Positions 1 to 5,281 of a DNA stretch of 7,072 bases are shown in pieces (the first letter of the stretch is position 1; every line of letters begins with the position of its first letter). This DNA is from Planctomycetaceae bacterium. GTDB lineage: Bacteria > Planctomycetota > Planctomycetia > Planctomycetales > Planctomycetaceae. Under the pieces are notes generated by a model that was given only the letters and a program-made list of their open reading frames with translations, made no database searches and was not told the origin of the DNA. The stretch is taken from assembly GCA_015487825.1 (NCBI GenBank), contig WFOZ01000340.1, forward strand, positions 1 through 7,072. The letters are read 5' to 3'. The position numbers and the translations under genes were made by a program.

Positions 1-90
1 GCCTAGATCCGGCCCACCGGCAATTACAACGCGAGTCGGTTCACCCCCGGTATGTGAATCGACCACCTCAATCGAATCGGGGAAGTTCAT
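1..90 (-). CDS. Proline racemase / 4-hydroxyproline 2-epimerase family protein, N-terminal fragment
   Basis: Only the first 30 codons lie in the window; the gene continues past the left edge. The translation starts MNFPDSIEVVDSHTGGEPTR and goes on to VVIAGGPDLG. The 'DSHTGGEPTRVV' block near the N-terminus is characteristic of the proline racemase fold, and the GGEPTR form fits 4-hydroxyproline 2-epimerases better than true proline racemases. Such enzymes interconvert trans-4-hydroxy-L-proline and cis-4-hydroxy-D-proline using two catalytic cysteines. Those cysteines lie in the missing part, so the exact substrate is open. The start is well supported: an AGGGAG ribosome-binding site (97-102) sits 6 bases upstream of the ATG at 90. 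The gene lies 79 bases downstream of the sulfatase on the same strand, with no terminator visible between, so co-transcription is possible. Family assignment is firm; function is inferred. Confidence 0.85.
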   Translation of the reverse strand, partial: MNFPDSIEVVDSHTGGEPTRVVIAGGPDLG

Positions 91-96
91 TCTGTA

Positions 97-102
97 CTCC
101 CT
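97..102 (-). promoter_or_regulatory. Ribosome-binding site of the epimerase-family gene
   Basis: AGGGAG on the minus strand, 6 bases before the ATG at 90. It fixes the start of a gene that would otherwise be easy to miss at the window edge. Confidence 0.7.
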
Positions 103-169
103 AACTCAGCATAGCCGGAACCAAACAAGGAAAATGAAGAATCAGCAGTACCGAGAAAGATGCCGGGAT

Positions 170-1564
170 TTATTTTGTTAACTGATTTTCAACCGGTTCA
201 ATACTTTGAATATGATCTGCTGCGATTTTCTGTAATCGTTTAACGACATCGGGATGCAATTCGGCGATGTTATATTTTTCTGAAGGGTCCTGATCGAGAT
301 TGTACAATTCGGGACTTTTGTGTTCCTGTTTTTTCGGACCGATACCATAGCATCCTTCGGTAATAAAGTGTGCTTTCCACGGCCCGACTCGAATTGCATA
401 CAGTTTTTCCGATCGCCAATAATGAACCTGTTCGCGTGGAGATTTTTCAGTCTTTCCCAACAGCAACGCAGAAAGATCATATCCATCGAGAGTACGATCT
501 TTCGGAATCGGAACTCCAGCCAACGAACAGAATGTGGGAAGCAGGTCCATTGTTGCACCGAGTTGTTGTTCAACTTTCGGAGCCACTTTTCCCGGCCACC
601 AGAATATCGTCGGTTCCCGCATGCCCCCTTCAAAGGTTGAACCTTTCCCTTCTCGAAGCAATCCAGCCGAACCGCCATGTGTTTGGAACGGAAGCCAGGG
701 ACCGTTATCGGAAGTGAACACAACCAGTGTGTTTTCCGCCAGATTCAAGTCTTCCAGAGTTTTCAGTATTTGCCCAACACCTGCATCCATTTCTTCAATG
801 ACATCCCCATAAATTCCACGACTGCTTTTCCCGAGATACTTTTTTCCTGCAAACAGCGGGATGTGAGGCAGATTATGAGCCAGATAAACGAAGAACGGTT
901 TCTCTTTGTTCTGCTTGATGAATTCAATTGTCTTGTCGGTATAACGCTGTGTGAGTGTATGTTGATTGGCAGGTTTTTCGACAACTTTTTCGTTATGCAG
1001 AATCGGTGCCTGGTACTGCTCGGTCGGGGCAAAATAGTGCGGGTCTTTCCGGGCGGCCTGGCGATAATTCGGGAATCCTTTTACGGCATCCATATCGTTC
1101 GAGTAAGGAATCCCCCAATAGGAATCGAAGCCGTGGCTGGTTGGAAGATACTGTGGCAAATGCCCCAAATGCCATTTGCCGATAGCAGCCGTTGCGTACC
1201 CCTTTGTTTTCAGTAACTCCGCAATGGTCAATTCGCTGGCAGGTAAGCCTCCTTTGGAATTCGGAAACAACACTCGCCGCCTGGCACTCATCATACCGCT
1301 GCGAATTGGTAACCGTCCCGTAAGCAACGCAGCACGGGAGGGGGTACAAACGCTGGCCCCAACATAAAAGCTGGTCCATTTCTGACCTTGCGAAGCCATG
1401 CGATCCAGGCTGGGCGTGCGGATTGTAGGATGCCCAAAGCAGGCCAGATCTGCGTAGCCTAAATCATCACAAAAAATGACAACAAAATTGGGAGCCGCCA
1501 TCAGTTGACTGGGCACAGAAAACCCGGCACAGAAAAGCAGAAGCAGATTCATTACACATCGCAT
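170..1564 (-). CDS. Exported arylsulfatase-A-like sulfatase (S1 family)
   Basis: A complete 464-residue sulfatase that hydrolyses sulfate esters, probably on sulfated glycans, in the periplasm. A signal peptide is visible (hydrophobic stretch about 6-16, likely cleavage near LMA-AP at 23/24). The formylglycine motif CTPSR (Cys73, Arg77) is followed by AALLTGR and is the cysteine type that needs a formylglycine-generating enzyme; none is encoded here. Other active-site residues fit arylsulfatase A: Asp33-Asp34, Lys130 and His132 in GKWHLG, His230, Asp286-Asn287 in SDNG, and Lys307. The SVCTPSRAALLTGRLP, SKGGLP and GIPYSND blocks also resemble animal arylsulfatase A and GALNS. The ATG at 1564 has a weak GGGA upstream; Met5 is a possible alternative start. 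The epimerase-family gene follows on the same strand after 79 bases. The natural substrate cannot be read from the sequence. Confidence 0.95.
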   Translation of the reverse strand: MRCVMNLLLLFCAGFSVPSQLMAAPNFVVIFCDDLGYADLACFGHPTIRTPSLDRMASQGQKWTSFYVGASVCTPSRAALLTGRLPIRSGMMSARRRVLFPNSKGGLPASELTIAELLKTKGYATAAIGKWHLGHLPQYLPTSHGFDSYWGIPYSNDMDAVKGFPNYRQAARKDPHYFAPTEQYQAPILHNEKVVEKPANQHTLTQRYTDKTIEFIKQNKEKPFFVYLAHNLPHIPLFAGKKYLGKSSRGIYGDVIEEMDAGVGQILKTLEDLNLAENTLVVFTSDNGPWLPFQTHGGSAGLLREGKGSTFEGGMREPTIFWWPGKVAPKVEQQLGATMDLLPTFCSLAGVPIPKDRTLDGYDLSALLLGKTEKSPREQVHYWRSEKLYAIRVGPWKAHFITEGCYGIGPKKQEHKSPELYNLDQDPSEKYNIAELHPDVVKRLQKIAADHIQSIEPVENQLTK

Positions 1565-1672
1565 AGACTTGTTCCCATCATATTCGGTTCACTGAATAAG
1601 GATGGAAGCAGTCTGACAAAAAGCAGCACAGGTTTCAACTTGCAACAGCAGTTACCCAAAGCGGCCCGGTGA

Positions 1673-1790
1673 ATCAGAACAATAAATGAGCAGTGGCCAA
1701 GGCTGGAGTAGCCAGCGAGAGTGAATCCTCGCAGAACGCTACTTCAACTCCGGTCACTCCTATTTCCCAGCACGGCTGGTTCATTCTGAT
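1673..1790. repeat. Cloverleaf-like imperfect palindromic element
   Basis: Four nested complementary pairs lie within 118 bases. The outer stem is ATCAGAA (1673-1679) with TTCTGAT (1784-1790). The left arm hairpin is GCTGG (1702-1706) with CCAGC (1712-1716), loop AGTAG. The central stem is GAGTGA (1719-1724) with TCACTC (1754-1759). The right arm hairpin is CCAGC (1767-1771) with GCTGG (1775-1779), loop ACG. The pairings are all compatible and draw a cloverleaf; the two side hairpins carry the same 5-mers in opposite order. It is not a tRNA: there is no anticodon-arm geometry, T-loop or CCA end. It could be a dispersed palindromic repeat or a structured leader of the sulfatase transcript. Confidence 0.45.
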
Positions 1791-1821
1791 AGCCGAAACC
1801 AAACTGATATTTTTTCTAAAA

Positions 1822-1840
1822 TTTGCGAGCCGTTCGCAAA
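1822..1840 (-). terminator. Candidate Rho-independent terminator downstream of thioredoxin
   Basis: A perfect 7-bp stem TTTGCGA / TCGCAAA with a 5-base loop. Read on the minus strand it is followed by TTTTAG, as expected for a terminator of the leftward thioredoxin transcript, whose stop codon is about 140 bases upstream. On the plus strand it is followed by CTTTTAC, so weak bidirectional action is possible. The T-run is short. Confidence 0.45.
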
Positions 1841-1978
1841 CTTTTACTGTTAGTAATATGATGAAACATTGAGCAGCCCCGAGAATTCCCAACTCGAGAA
1901 TATTGATCGCAAGTTGGTGTTCTCTGTCAGGTCAAGTCATCACGGAATACTTCCCCGCAATCTCCTGTATCAAATTCC

Positions 1979-2305
1979 TTATAGGAATTTATCGATTGAT
2001 GCAGCTAATTGATCTTTAGGGATGACTCCGGTCAATCGTTCGACCAGTTCGCCTCCTTTGAAGATCATCAAAGTTGGAATCGCACTGATACCATGCTCGG
2101 AGGCAACATTAGGATTGTTATCAGTATTCAGTTTTCCAATTTTTGCGCGCCCCTGGTACGCATCAGCTAATTCTTCGATTACCGGCGTCAGCATTTTACA
2201 TGGACCGCACCAAGGAGCCCAAAAGTCAACTAAAACAGGTTGTTCGCTTCCTGAGATTTCCGCCTGGAAGTTCTCATCTGTAAACTCAATGACATTACCA
2301 GCCAT
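1979..2305 (-). CDS. trxA: Thioredoxin
   Basis: A 108-residue thioredoxin, the usual length of the family, acting as a cytosolic protein-disulfide reductase recycled by thioredoxin reductase. It carries the active site WCGPC (Cys33, Cys36) in VDFWAPWCGPCKM, and the cis-proline Pro77 in SAIPTLMIF. The buried acidic residue before the active site (Asp27) and the Gly-Val turn near the C-terminus (LTGV) are also present. The ATG at 2305 is chosen because it gives MAGNVIEFTDENF, the normal thioredoxin N-terminus, with a modest GGA a few bases upstream. The reading frame stays open for 31 more codons to an ATG at 2398, and another ATG lies at 2320, but that extension (MSYHRRKQDGDC...) has no thioredoxin features. 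There is no signal peptide. The gene is divergent from the exported protein at 2821 and appears monocistronic. Confidence 0.95.
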   Translation of the reverse strand: MAGNVIEFTDENFQAEISGSEQPVLVDFWAPWCGPCKMLTPVIEELADAYQGRAKIGKLNTDNNPNVASEHGISAIPTLMIFKGGELVERLTGVIPKDQLAASIDKFL

Positions 2306-2663
2306 TTTTTTCCGATCCATTTCTTTGGCAAATAACTTGAAAAACTCTTCCCTCAGACGGCGACAATCCCCGTCCTGTTTTCTTCGATGATAGCTCAATA
2401 CAACAAAGTTAAAAATTGTGCATTACTTCACTATAAAAGCAATATCACTCATTGACACTCGTGCAAAACAGTTAAACATCTATTAGTTTCAACACAAGCA
2501 CTTTGCAATGTCTGTTTATTACACTCAAACAAGGCACTGTGAAAAGAGCAGATTTTGCCGAATGAACCGGAATACCAGATTCAGACAATTGGCCCGCTCA
2601 AAATTTATGGGGGATTATATGGCTCTGATGGTTTGTGTCAATGTGACTGATGGCCCTACTTTA

Positions 2664-2669
2664 TATAAT
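2664..2669 (+). promoter_or_regulatory. Candidate -10 box for the exported-protein gene
   Basis: A perfect TATAAT lies in an AT-rich stretch. The best -35 match is GTGACT at 2643-2648, with a short 15-base spacer. It would give a leader of roughly 145 bases containing the small 2721-2738 hairpin. This is a weak prediction from consensus alone. Confidence 0.25.
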
Positions 2670-2804
2670 ATTAAGGTAACTTGTTTGTCTGACCTATAGC
2701 CATCTTCTTTGTGTACCTCACAATCCTTCAGAAGGTTGAGTTTCTTTACAGCTTTCAAAAAAATTCATCTTGGAAATAGCCTTGATCGCAGGAATTATAT
2801 AACT

Positions 2805-2810
2805 GGGGAG
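2805..2810 (+). promoter_or_regulatory. Ribosome-binding site of the exported-protein gene
   Basis: GGGGAG ends 10 bases before the ATG at 2821. The spacing is slightly long, but this is the only good match near the start and supports it. Confidence 0.6.
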
Positions 2811-2820
2811 CAACATCTTA

Positions 2821-3675
2821 ATGAAATCTTTATATTCGATCAGGCTTATTCTAATACTTCTGGCTACTGGTCCTGTAATTCTCTGTTCTCACCGGGGAAC
2901 AGCACAAAGTAAGGATATTCGACCCGTTTCTGCTCAGGTAACTCCAGATAACCTGAGCCCGTGGTTGACGGATGTCCCATTAAAAATACGCCGCAAAGGA
3001 ATCCTGCCGGAAGAAACAGAAACTTATTATCAAATTCTTGGCTATGCGCGCGATGTCGATACAAATCAAATAAATAAAGCAGCGCACAGTTTTCTTTTAA
3101 ATCGGTGGAAAGAGTCCAAATTCCAAAAACGTCCCTTCGAAAAATTTCCTGTTTATGTAGATATTTATCTGCATCCGGAATTATACAAAGGGTATCCGGT
3201 GACAATGAGCGGGCATATTCAACGAACAGTTAAAAGCAACGCTACAGCAAATGATTTCGGAATTGATTCAATCTGCGAAGCCTGGTTGTACACAGAAGAC
3301 TCTCAGGCTAACCCGACAGTTGTTATTTCAACCGATTTTCCCGAAGGTTTTCCGATTGGGGAACAGGTGATTGACCATGTTACCGTAACCGGTTACTTCT
3401 ATCGCATGTACACATACGATGCCCGAGATACCCGAAGATTTGCACCACTGCTGATCGCCCATGAAATTAAATGGGAGCCGATCTCAGAAGCGAATCAAAA
3501 AAGCAACCAACTCCGGGGAATTCTGACACTTATTTTCGGAGTCATTATTTCAGGTGTTTTGCTGGGGTCTCTGTTTCTGGTAATACACCGAAACAGAGAG
3601 CGTTCAAGAAAAAACGTATCGCAAATTCTCACTGAATTACCACAGCCGGAATTTGAGATGCCAGAAGGTGATTAG
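2821..3675 (+). CDS. Exported, C-terminally membrane-anchored protein of unknown function
   Basis: A 284-residue protein that I cannot assign to a named family. Residues 1-28 form a signal peptide (SIRLILILLATGPVILC hydrophobic core, likely cleavage after GTA at 28). Residues about 29-230 are an outward-facing soluble region. Residues 234-255 form one membrane helix (GILTLIFGVIISGVLLGSLFLV), followed by a basic stop-transfer stretch (HRNRERSRK) and a short acidic cytoplasmic tail. The soluble part is rich in alternating hydrophobic strands: YPVTMSGHIQR (125-135), EAWLYTED (153-160), NPTVVISTDFPEGFPIG (164-180) and DHVTVTGYFYRMYTYDARD (185-203). The 'VT.SGH.....VTVTGYFY' pattern suggests a small beta-barrel, possibly OB-like; this is inference. 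There is no catalytic motif, no conserved cysteine pair and no lipobox. It appears to be a single-gene unit, divergent from trxA. Confidence 0.85.
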   Translation: MKSLYSIRLILILLATGPVILCSHRGTAQSKDIRPVSAQVTPDNLSPWLTDVPLKIRRKGILPEETETYYQILGYARDVDTNQINKAAHSFLLNRWKESKFQKRPFEKFPVYVDIYLHPELYKGYPVTMSGHIQRTVKSNATANDFGIDSICEAWLYTEDSQANPTVVISTDFPEGFPIGEQVIDHVTVTGYFYRMYTYDARDTRRFAPLLIAHEIKWEPISEANQKSNQLRGILTLIFGVIISGVLLGSLFLVIHRNRERSRKNVSQILTELPQPEFEMPEGD

Positions 3676-3739
3676 CTGGACAGCGCCAGGGCAGACGCAC
3701 GGCGTTAGCCGCGGTTAAAGAGTGATAGAAGCATTTTTC

Positions 3740-3756
3740 AGCCAATATCATTGGCT
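3740..3756. repeat. Perfect 7-bp hairpin AGCCAAT-ATC-ATTGGCT
   Basis: A perfect stem with a 3-base loop lies 64 bases after the stop of the exported-protein gene. The bases following it on the plus strand (TGTGTTCG) are only partly T-rich, so it is at best a weak terminator for that gene. Confidence 0.4.
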
Positions 3757-3845
3757 TGTGTTCGAGTGTTTTGTACGTGATAATAGCTCACATCATTGGC
3801 ACATCCCAGAAGCCGGTCAGTAATCATTTGAGCAATGTAACTGAA

Positions 3846-4002
3846 ATTGCTGACTTTACCGGATTCTATACGCCAGTAATTTCAATACTTTTTCTTATTG
3901 GCCTTCAGCCAAAAAAAGTAAAACTCGACAGTAATTGCTTGGTATAAAGTGATTTTCGATCACTCAAACCGGCTGCACATAGAATCCGGTAGAGTCAGCA
4001 AT
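3846..4002. repeat. 157-base element bounded by 24-base inverted repeats
   Basis: The left arm (3846-3869) and right arm (3979-4002) are inverted copies matching at 23 of 24 positions. The one mismatch (T3856 opposite G3992) is a G-U wobble in plus-strand RNA. The 109-base interior holds two further stems. One is ACTTTTT plus TTGGC (3887-3893, 3898-3902) pairing with 3908-3919, with a 4-base bulge at 3894-3897 and loop CTTCA. The other is AGTGAT / ATCACT (3948-3953, 3959-3964) with loop TTTCG. The right arm ends 37 bases before the purN start. The size and terminal repeats suggest a MITE-like element, and the G-U pair and nested hairpins suggest a structured RNA. No target-site duplication is evident at the ends. 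Confidence 0.7.
3940..3948 (+). promoter_or_regulatory. Candidate extended -10 promoter for purN
   Basis: TGGTATAAA matches the TGnTATAAT extended -10. The best nearby -35-like hexamer, TCGACA at 3925-3930, is only 12 bases upstream, too close for a standard promoter, although an extended -10 can work with a poor -35. Transcripts from here would start near 3955 inside the element and carry only its right arm in the purN leader. Confidence 0.3.
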
Positions 4003-4039
4003 ACAGAGATGACTTACTCATTTTTCTTGAATTCAACTT

Positions 4040-4702
4040 ATGGCATATCCCATTTCAACAGCACTAAAACGCCCGATACGCCTGGCGGTGTTAATTTCCG
4101 GTGGCGGAACAACGCTTGATAATTTTGTCAGCCATATCAAACAGGAAAAACTCTCTGCTGAAATCTCACTGGTGATTGCTTCACGGGAAAATTGTGCGGG
4201 TATCGAAAAATCTAAAAACTACGGGTTTCCAACGGAAGTAGTTATTCGTAAAGATTTCGACAAGGTAGAAGATTTCAGCGAAGTTCTATTCGAGCGATGT
4301 CGGGAAAATAATGTCGATCTGGTTGTACTGGGCGGTTTTCTTTCGTTGATAAAAATCCCCAAAGATTTTCTGGGGCGCGTGATGAATATACATCCTTCAT
4401 TGATCCCCGCTTTTTGTGGTGAAGGATTTTACGGTGGTCGCGTTCATCTGGCCGTATTCGACCGTGGAGTGAAAGTAACAGGTTGTACGGTCCATTTTGC
4501 CGACAATAAATACGATCACGGTCCGATTATTCTGCAACGGACTGTTCCGGTCTTTGGGTGCGATACACCAGATTCGATTGCCAAAAAAGTATTTGCTGAA
4601 GAGTGCATCGCCTATCCCGAAGCAATTCAACTTTATGCAGAAGGAAAAATTGAAATCCAGGAGGGGCGAGTCTGGATCAACGGTGAAGCAGAAGCCCCAT
4701 AA
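4040..4702 (+). CDS. purN: Phosphoribosylglycinamide formyltransferase (10-formyl-THF dependent)
   Basis: A 220-residue PurN that transfers a formyl group from 10-formyltetrahydrofolate to glycinamide ribonucleotide (GAR), the third step of de novo purine synthesis, in the cytosol. A Rossmann-like start RLAVLISGGGTTLDNF (14-29) contains the GAR phosphate-binding loop, here SGGGTT rather than the SGxGSN of E. coli. The catalytic block is present: Asn116 and His118 in NIHPSLIP, His152 in CTVHF, and Asp159 in KYDHGPIILQ, equivalent to E. coli Asn106, His108, His137 and Asp144. The loop after HPSLIP reads AFCGEGFYGG instead of the E. coli KYPGLHTH, a recognised variant form. The ATG at 4040 lacks a clear ribosome-binding site, but no later ATG or GTG leaves the first strand intact. 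The gene stands alone and converges with the FabZ-like gene. Confidence 0.93.
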   Translation: MAYPISTALKRPIRLAVLISGGGTTLDNFVSHIKQEKLSAEISLVIASRENCAGIEKSKNYGFPTEVVIRKDFDKVEDFSEVLFERCRENNVDLVVLGGFLSLIKIPKDFLGRVMNIHPSLIPAFCGEGFYGGRVHLAVFDRGVKVTGCTVHFADNKYDHGPIILQRTVPVFGCDTPDSIAKKVFAEECIAYPEAIQLYAEGKIEIQEGRVWINGEAEAP

Positions 4703-4734
4703 CGAAGCAGCCTCTTTTCTCGTGCTTCAGATTT

Positions 4735-4768
4735 CCTGGCATAAAGCGATTCTGCTTCAGGATTTTTT
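4735..4768 (+). terminator. Rho-independent terminator of purN
   Basis: The stem is CCTG plus AAGC (4735-4738, 4744-4747) pairing with GCTT plus CAGG (4754-4761). It has a 5-base bulge, a 6-base loop GATTCT and a following T-run (4763-4768). It lies 33 bases after the purN stop, and the T-run overlaps the stop codon of the convergent dehydratase gene. An alternative larger stem pairs GAAGCAG (4704-4710) with CTGCTTC (4752-4758). Confidence 0.6.
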
Positions 4769-5264
4769 ACAGAGGAGTCGCCCGGTTGATCGGGACGCCG
4801 ATCATGTTGCCGGTGAAAACCAGGTCGTCATCAACAAACCCCTGAAATTCAAACTCTGCTCGTTTTCCTTTACGAAGCCGGTATTTCTTGGCAACAATAA
4901 TTAAACGAGAACCGGGAAAAACAGATTTACGAAAACGGACTTTTTCCATCCCGCCGAAACCGAGATATTCTCCATCGAGCAGGTTGTATTTCCGGGAATA
5001 AAAGCTTGCAAGCTGTGCAGCACATTCGCACAGAATAACTCCGGGCATCAACGGAAATCCGGGCATGTGTCCGGTGCACCAGAATTCGTTTTCGGTGATA
5101 TCTTTAAAACCAATCAATCCATCGTTTTCTTCGTCAACGTAAACAATGCCGGTTAACTGTTCCATTTCGTGACGTTGTGGATTGATTTTTCGAATATCAT
5201 CAATCGTGTACATTGGATTGTCAAAGTCGTATTGTGAATAGTCGTAAAGCTGTCGCGGCGGCAT
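4767..5264 (-). CDS. 3-hydroxyacyl-ACP dehydratase, FabZ family
   Basis: A 165-residue hot-dog-fold enzyme that dehydrates 3-hydroxyacyl-ACP to trans-2-enoyl-ACP in fatty-acid elongation. The signature GHMPGFPLMPGVILCE gives the catalytic pair His66 and Glu80, 14 residues apart as in FabZ; FabA has Asp at the second position. The GFGGMEKVRFRKSVFPGSRL and EFEFQGFVDDDLVFTG strands complete the fold. About 30 extra residues (MPPRQLYDYSQYDFDNPMYT...) precede the usual FabZ start. The frame is open to an ATG at 5360, but the start at 5264 is chosen because GGAGG sits 9 bases upstream and the extra 32 residues look non-coding. Planctomycetes can also carry a FabZ domain fused to LpxC, so this may be a second or specialised copy. 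I therefore leave the symbol blank. Confidence 0.9.
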   Translation of the reverse strand: MPPRQLYDYSQYDFDNPMYTIDDIRKINPQRHEMEQLTGIVYVDEENDGLIGFKDITENEFWCTGHMPGFPLMPGVILCECAAQLASFYSRKYNLLDGEYLGFGGMEKVRFRKSVFPGSRLIIVAKKYRLRKGKRAEFEFQGFVDDDLVFTGNMIGVPINRATPL

Positions 5265-5273
5265 GATCCGCAC

Positions 5274-5278
5274 CCTCC
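5274..5278 (-). promoter_or_regulatory. Ribosome-binding site deciding the dehydratase start
   Basis: GGAGG within GGGGAGGG on the minus strand, 9 bases before the ATG at 5264. It is the strongest ribosome-binding site in the window and rules against the longer reading frame from 5360. Confidence 0.75.
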
Positions 5279-5281
5279 CCA

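Larger units (their letters stand above)
1565..1978. other. Intergenic region between thioredoxin and sulfatase
   Basis: This 414-base stretch has no convincing gene. An open frame at 1674-1892 (minus) lacks a ribosome-binding site and runs through the palindromic DNA described separately. The region contains the cloverleaf-like element (1673-1790), a 7-bp hairpin (1822-1840), and a further imperfect hairpin at 1889-1917 (CCAACT/AGTTGG outer stem, CGA/TCG inner stem). The sulfatase promoter should lie in its left part, but no clear -35/-10 pair was found. Confidence 0.6.
2306..2820. other. Long AT-rich divergent intergenic region
   Basis: This 515-base gap separates the leftward trxA and the rightward exported-protein gene, so it must hold both promoters. 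I see a GACGG/CCGTC hairpin (2356-2374) in the trxA leader. A TATCAT box on the minus strand near 2389-2394 could be a trxA -10, with no good -35. A TTGACA on the plus strand at 2452-2457 lacks a properly spaced -10. A TATAAT occurs at 2664-2669. A small stem CAA-CCTT/AAGG-TTG with one bulged T (2721-2738) is followed by AGTTTCTTT. Open frames at 2508-2699 and 2709-2912 (plus) have no ribosome-binding site and no recognisable content, and I do not call them. Confidence 0.55.
3676..4039. other. Intergenic region upstream of purN
   Basis: This 364-base gap has no convincing gene; an open frame at 3756-3947 (plus) lacks a ribosome-binding site and overlaps the inverted repeat. Its first 45 bases are GC-rich, with two 4-bp hairpins (3676-3689 CTGG/CCAG and 3700-3711 CGGC-GTTA-GCCG). 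The rest is AT-rich and structured: a perfect hairpin at 3740-3756, the 24-bp inverted repeat at 3846-4002, a 9-base direct repeat ATCATTGGC (3747-3755 and 3792-3800), and three copies of CAGTAAT starting at 3818, 3874 and 3929, spaced 56 and 55 bases apart. Confidence 0.6.

Noticed and set aside
178..723. 181-codon open frame on the minus strand, plus several long plus-strand frames (320-1367) inside the sulfatase gene
   Set aside because: They overlap a sulfatase with intact motifs, have no recognisable domains or ribosome-binding sites, and read as out-of-frame translations.
1673..1790. A tRNA gene, suggested by the cloverleaf shape
   Set aside because: It is too long, the stem lengths are wrong, and there is no T-loop consensus, anticodon arm or 3' CCA context.
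1674..1892. 72-codon open frame (minus) beginning MGILGAAQCF
   Set aside because: It has no ribosome-binding site and passes straight through the palindromic element and the terminator-like hairpin; its composition does not look coding.
2508..2699. 63-codon open frame (plus) in the divergent intergenic region
   Set aside because: There is no ribosome-binding site and no hydrophobic or domain pattern, and it contains the candidate TATAAT promoter box.
2709..2912. 67-codon open frame (plus) overlapping the start of the exported-protein gene
   Set aside because: It is out of frame with the gene that has a good ribosome-binding site and signal peptide, and has no features of its own.
3887..3919. 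Intrinsic terminator inside the inverted-repeat element
   Set aside because: On the plus strand the hairpin is followed by an A-run, and on the minus strand the T-run precedes it, so neither direction has the required T-run after the stem.
3756..3947. 63-codon open frame (plus) with a hydrophobic start, considered as a small membrane or toxin-like peptide
   Set aside because: It starts inside a hairpin, has no ribosome-binding site, and its second half is made of inverted-repeat DNA.
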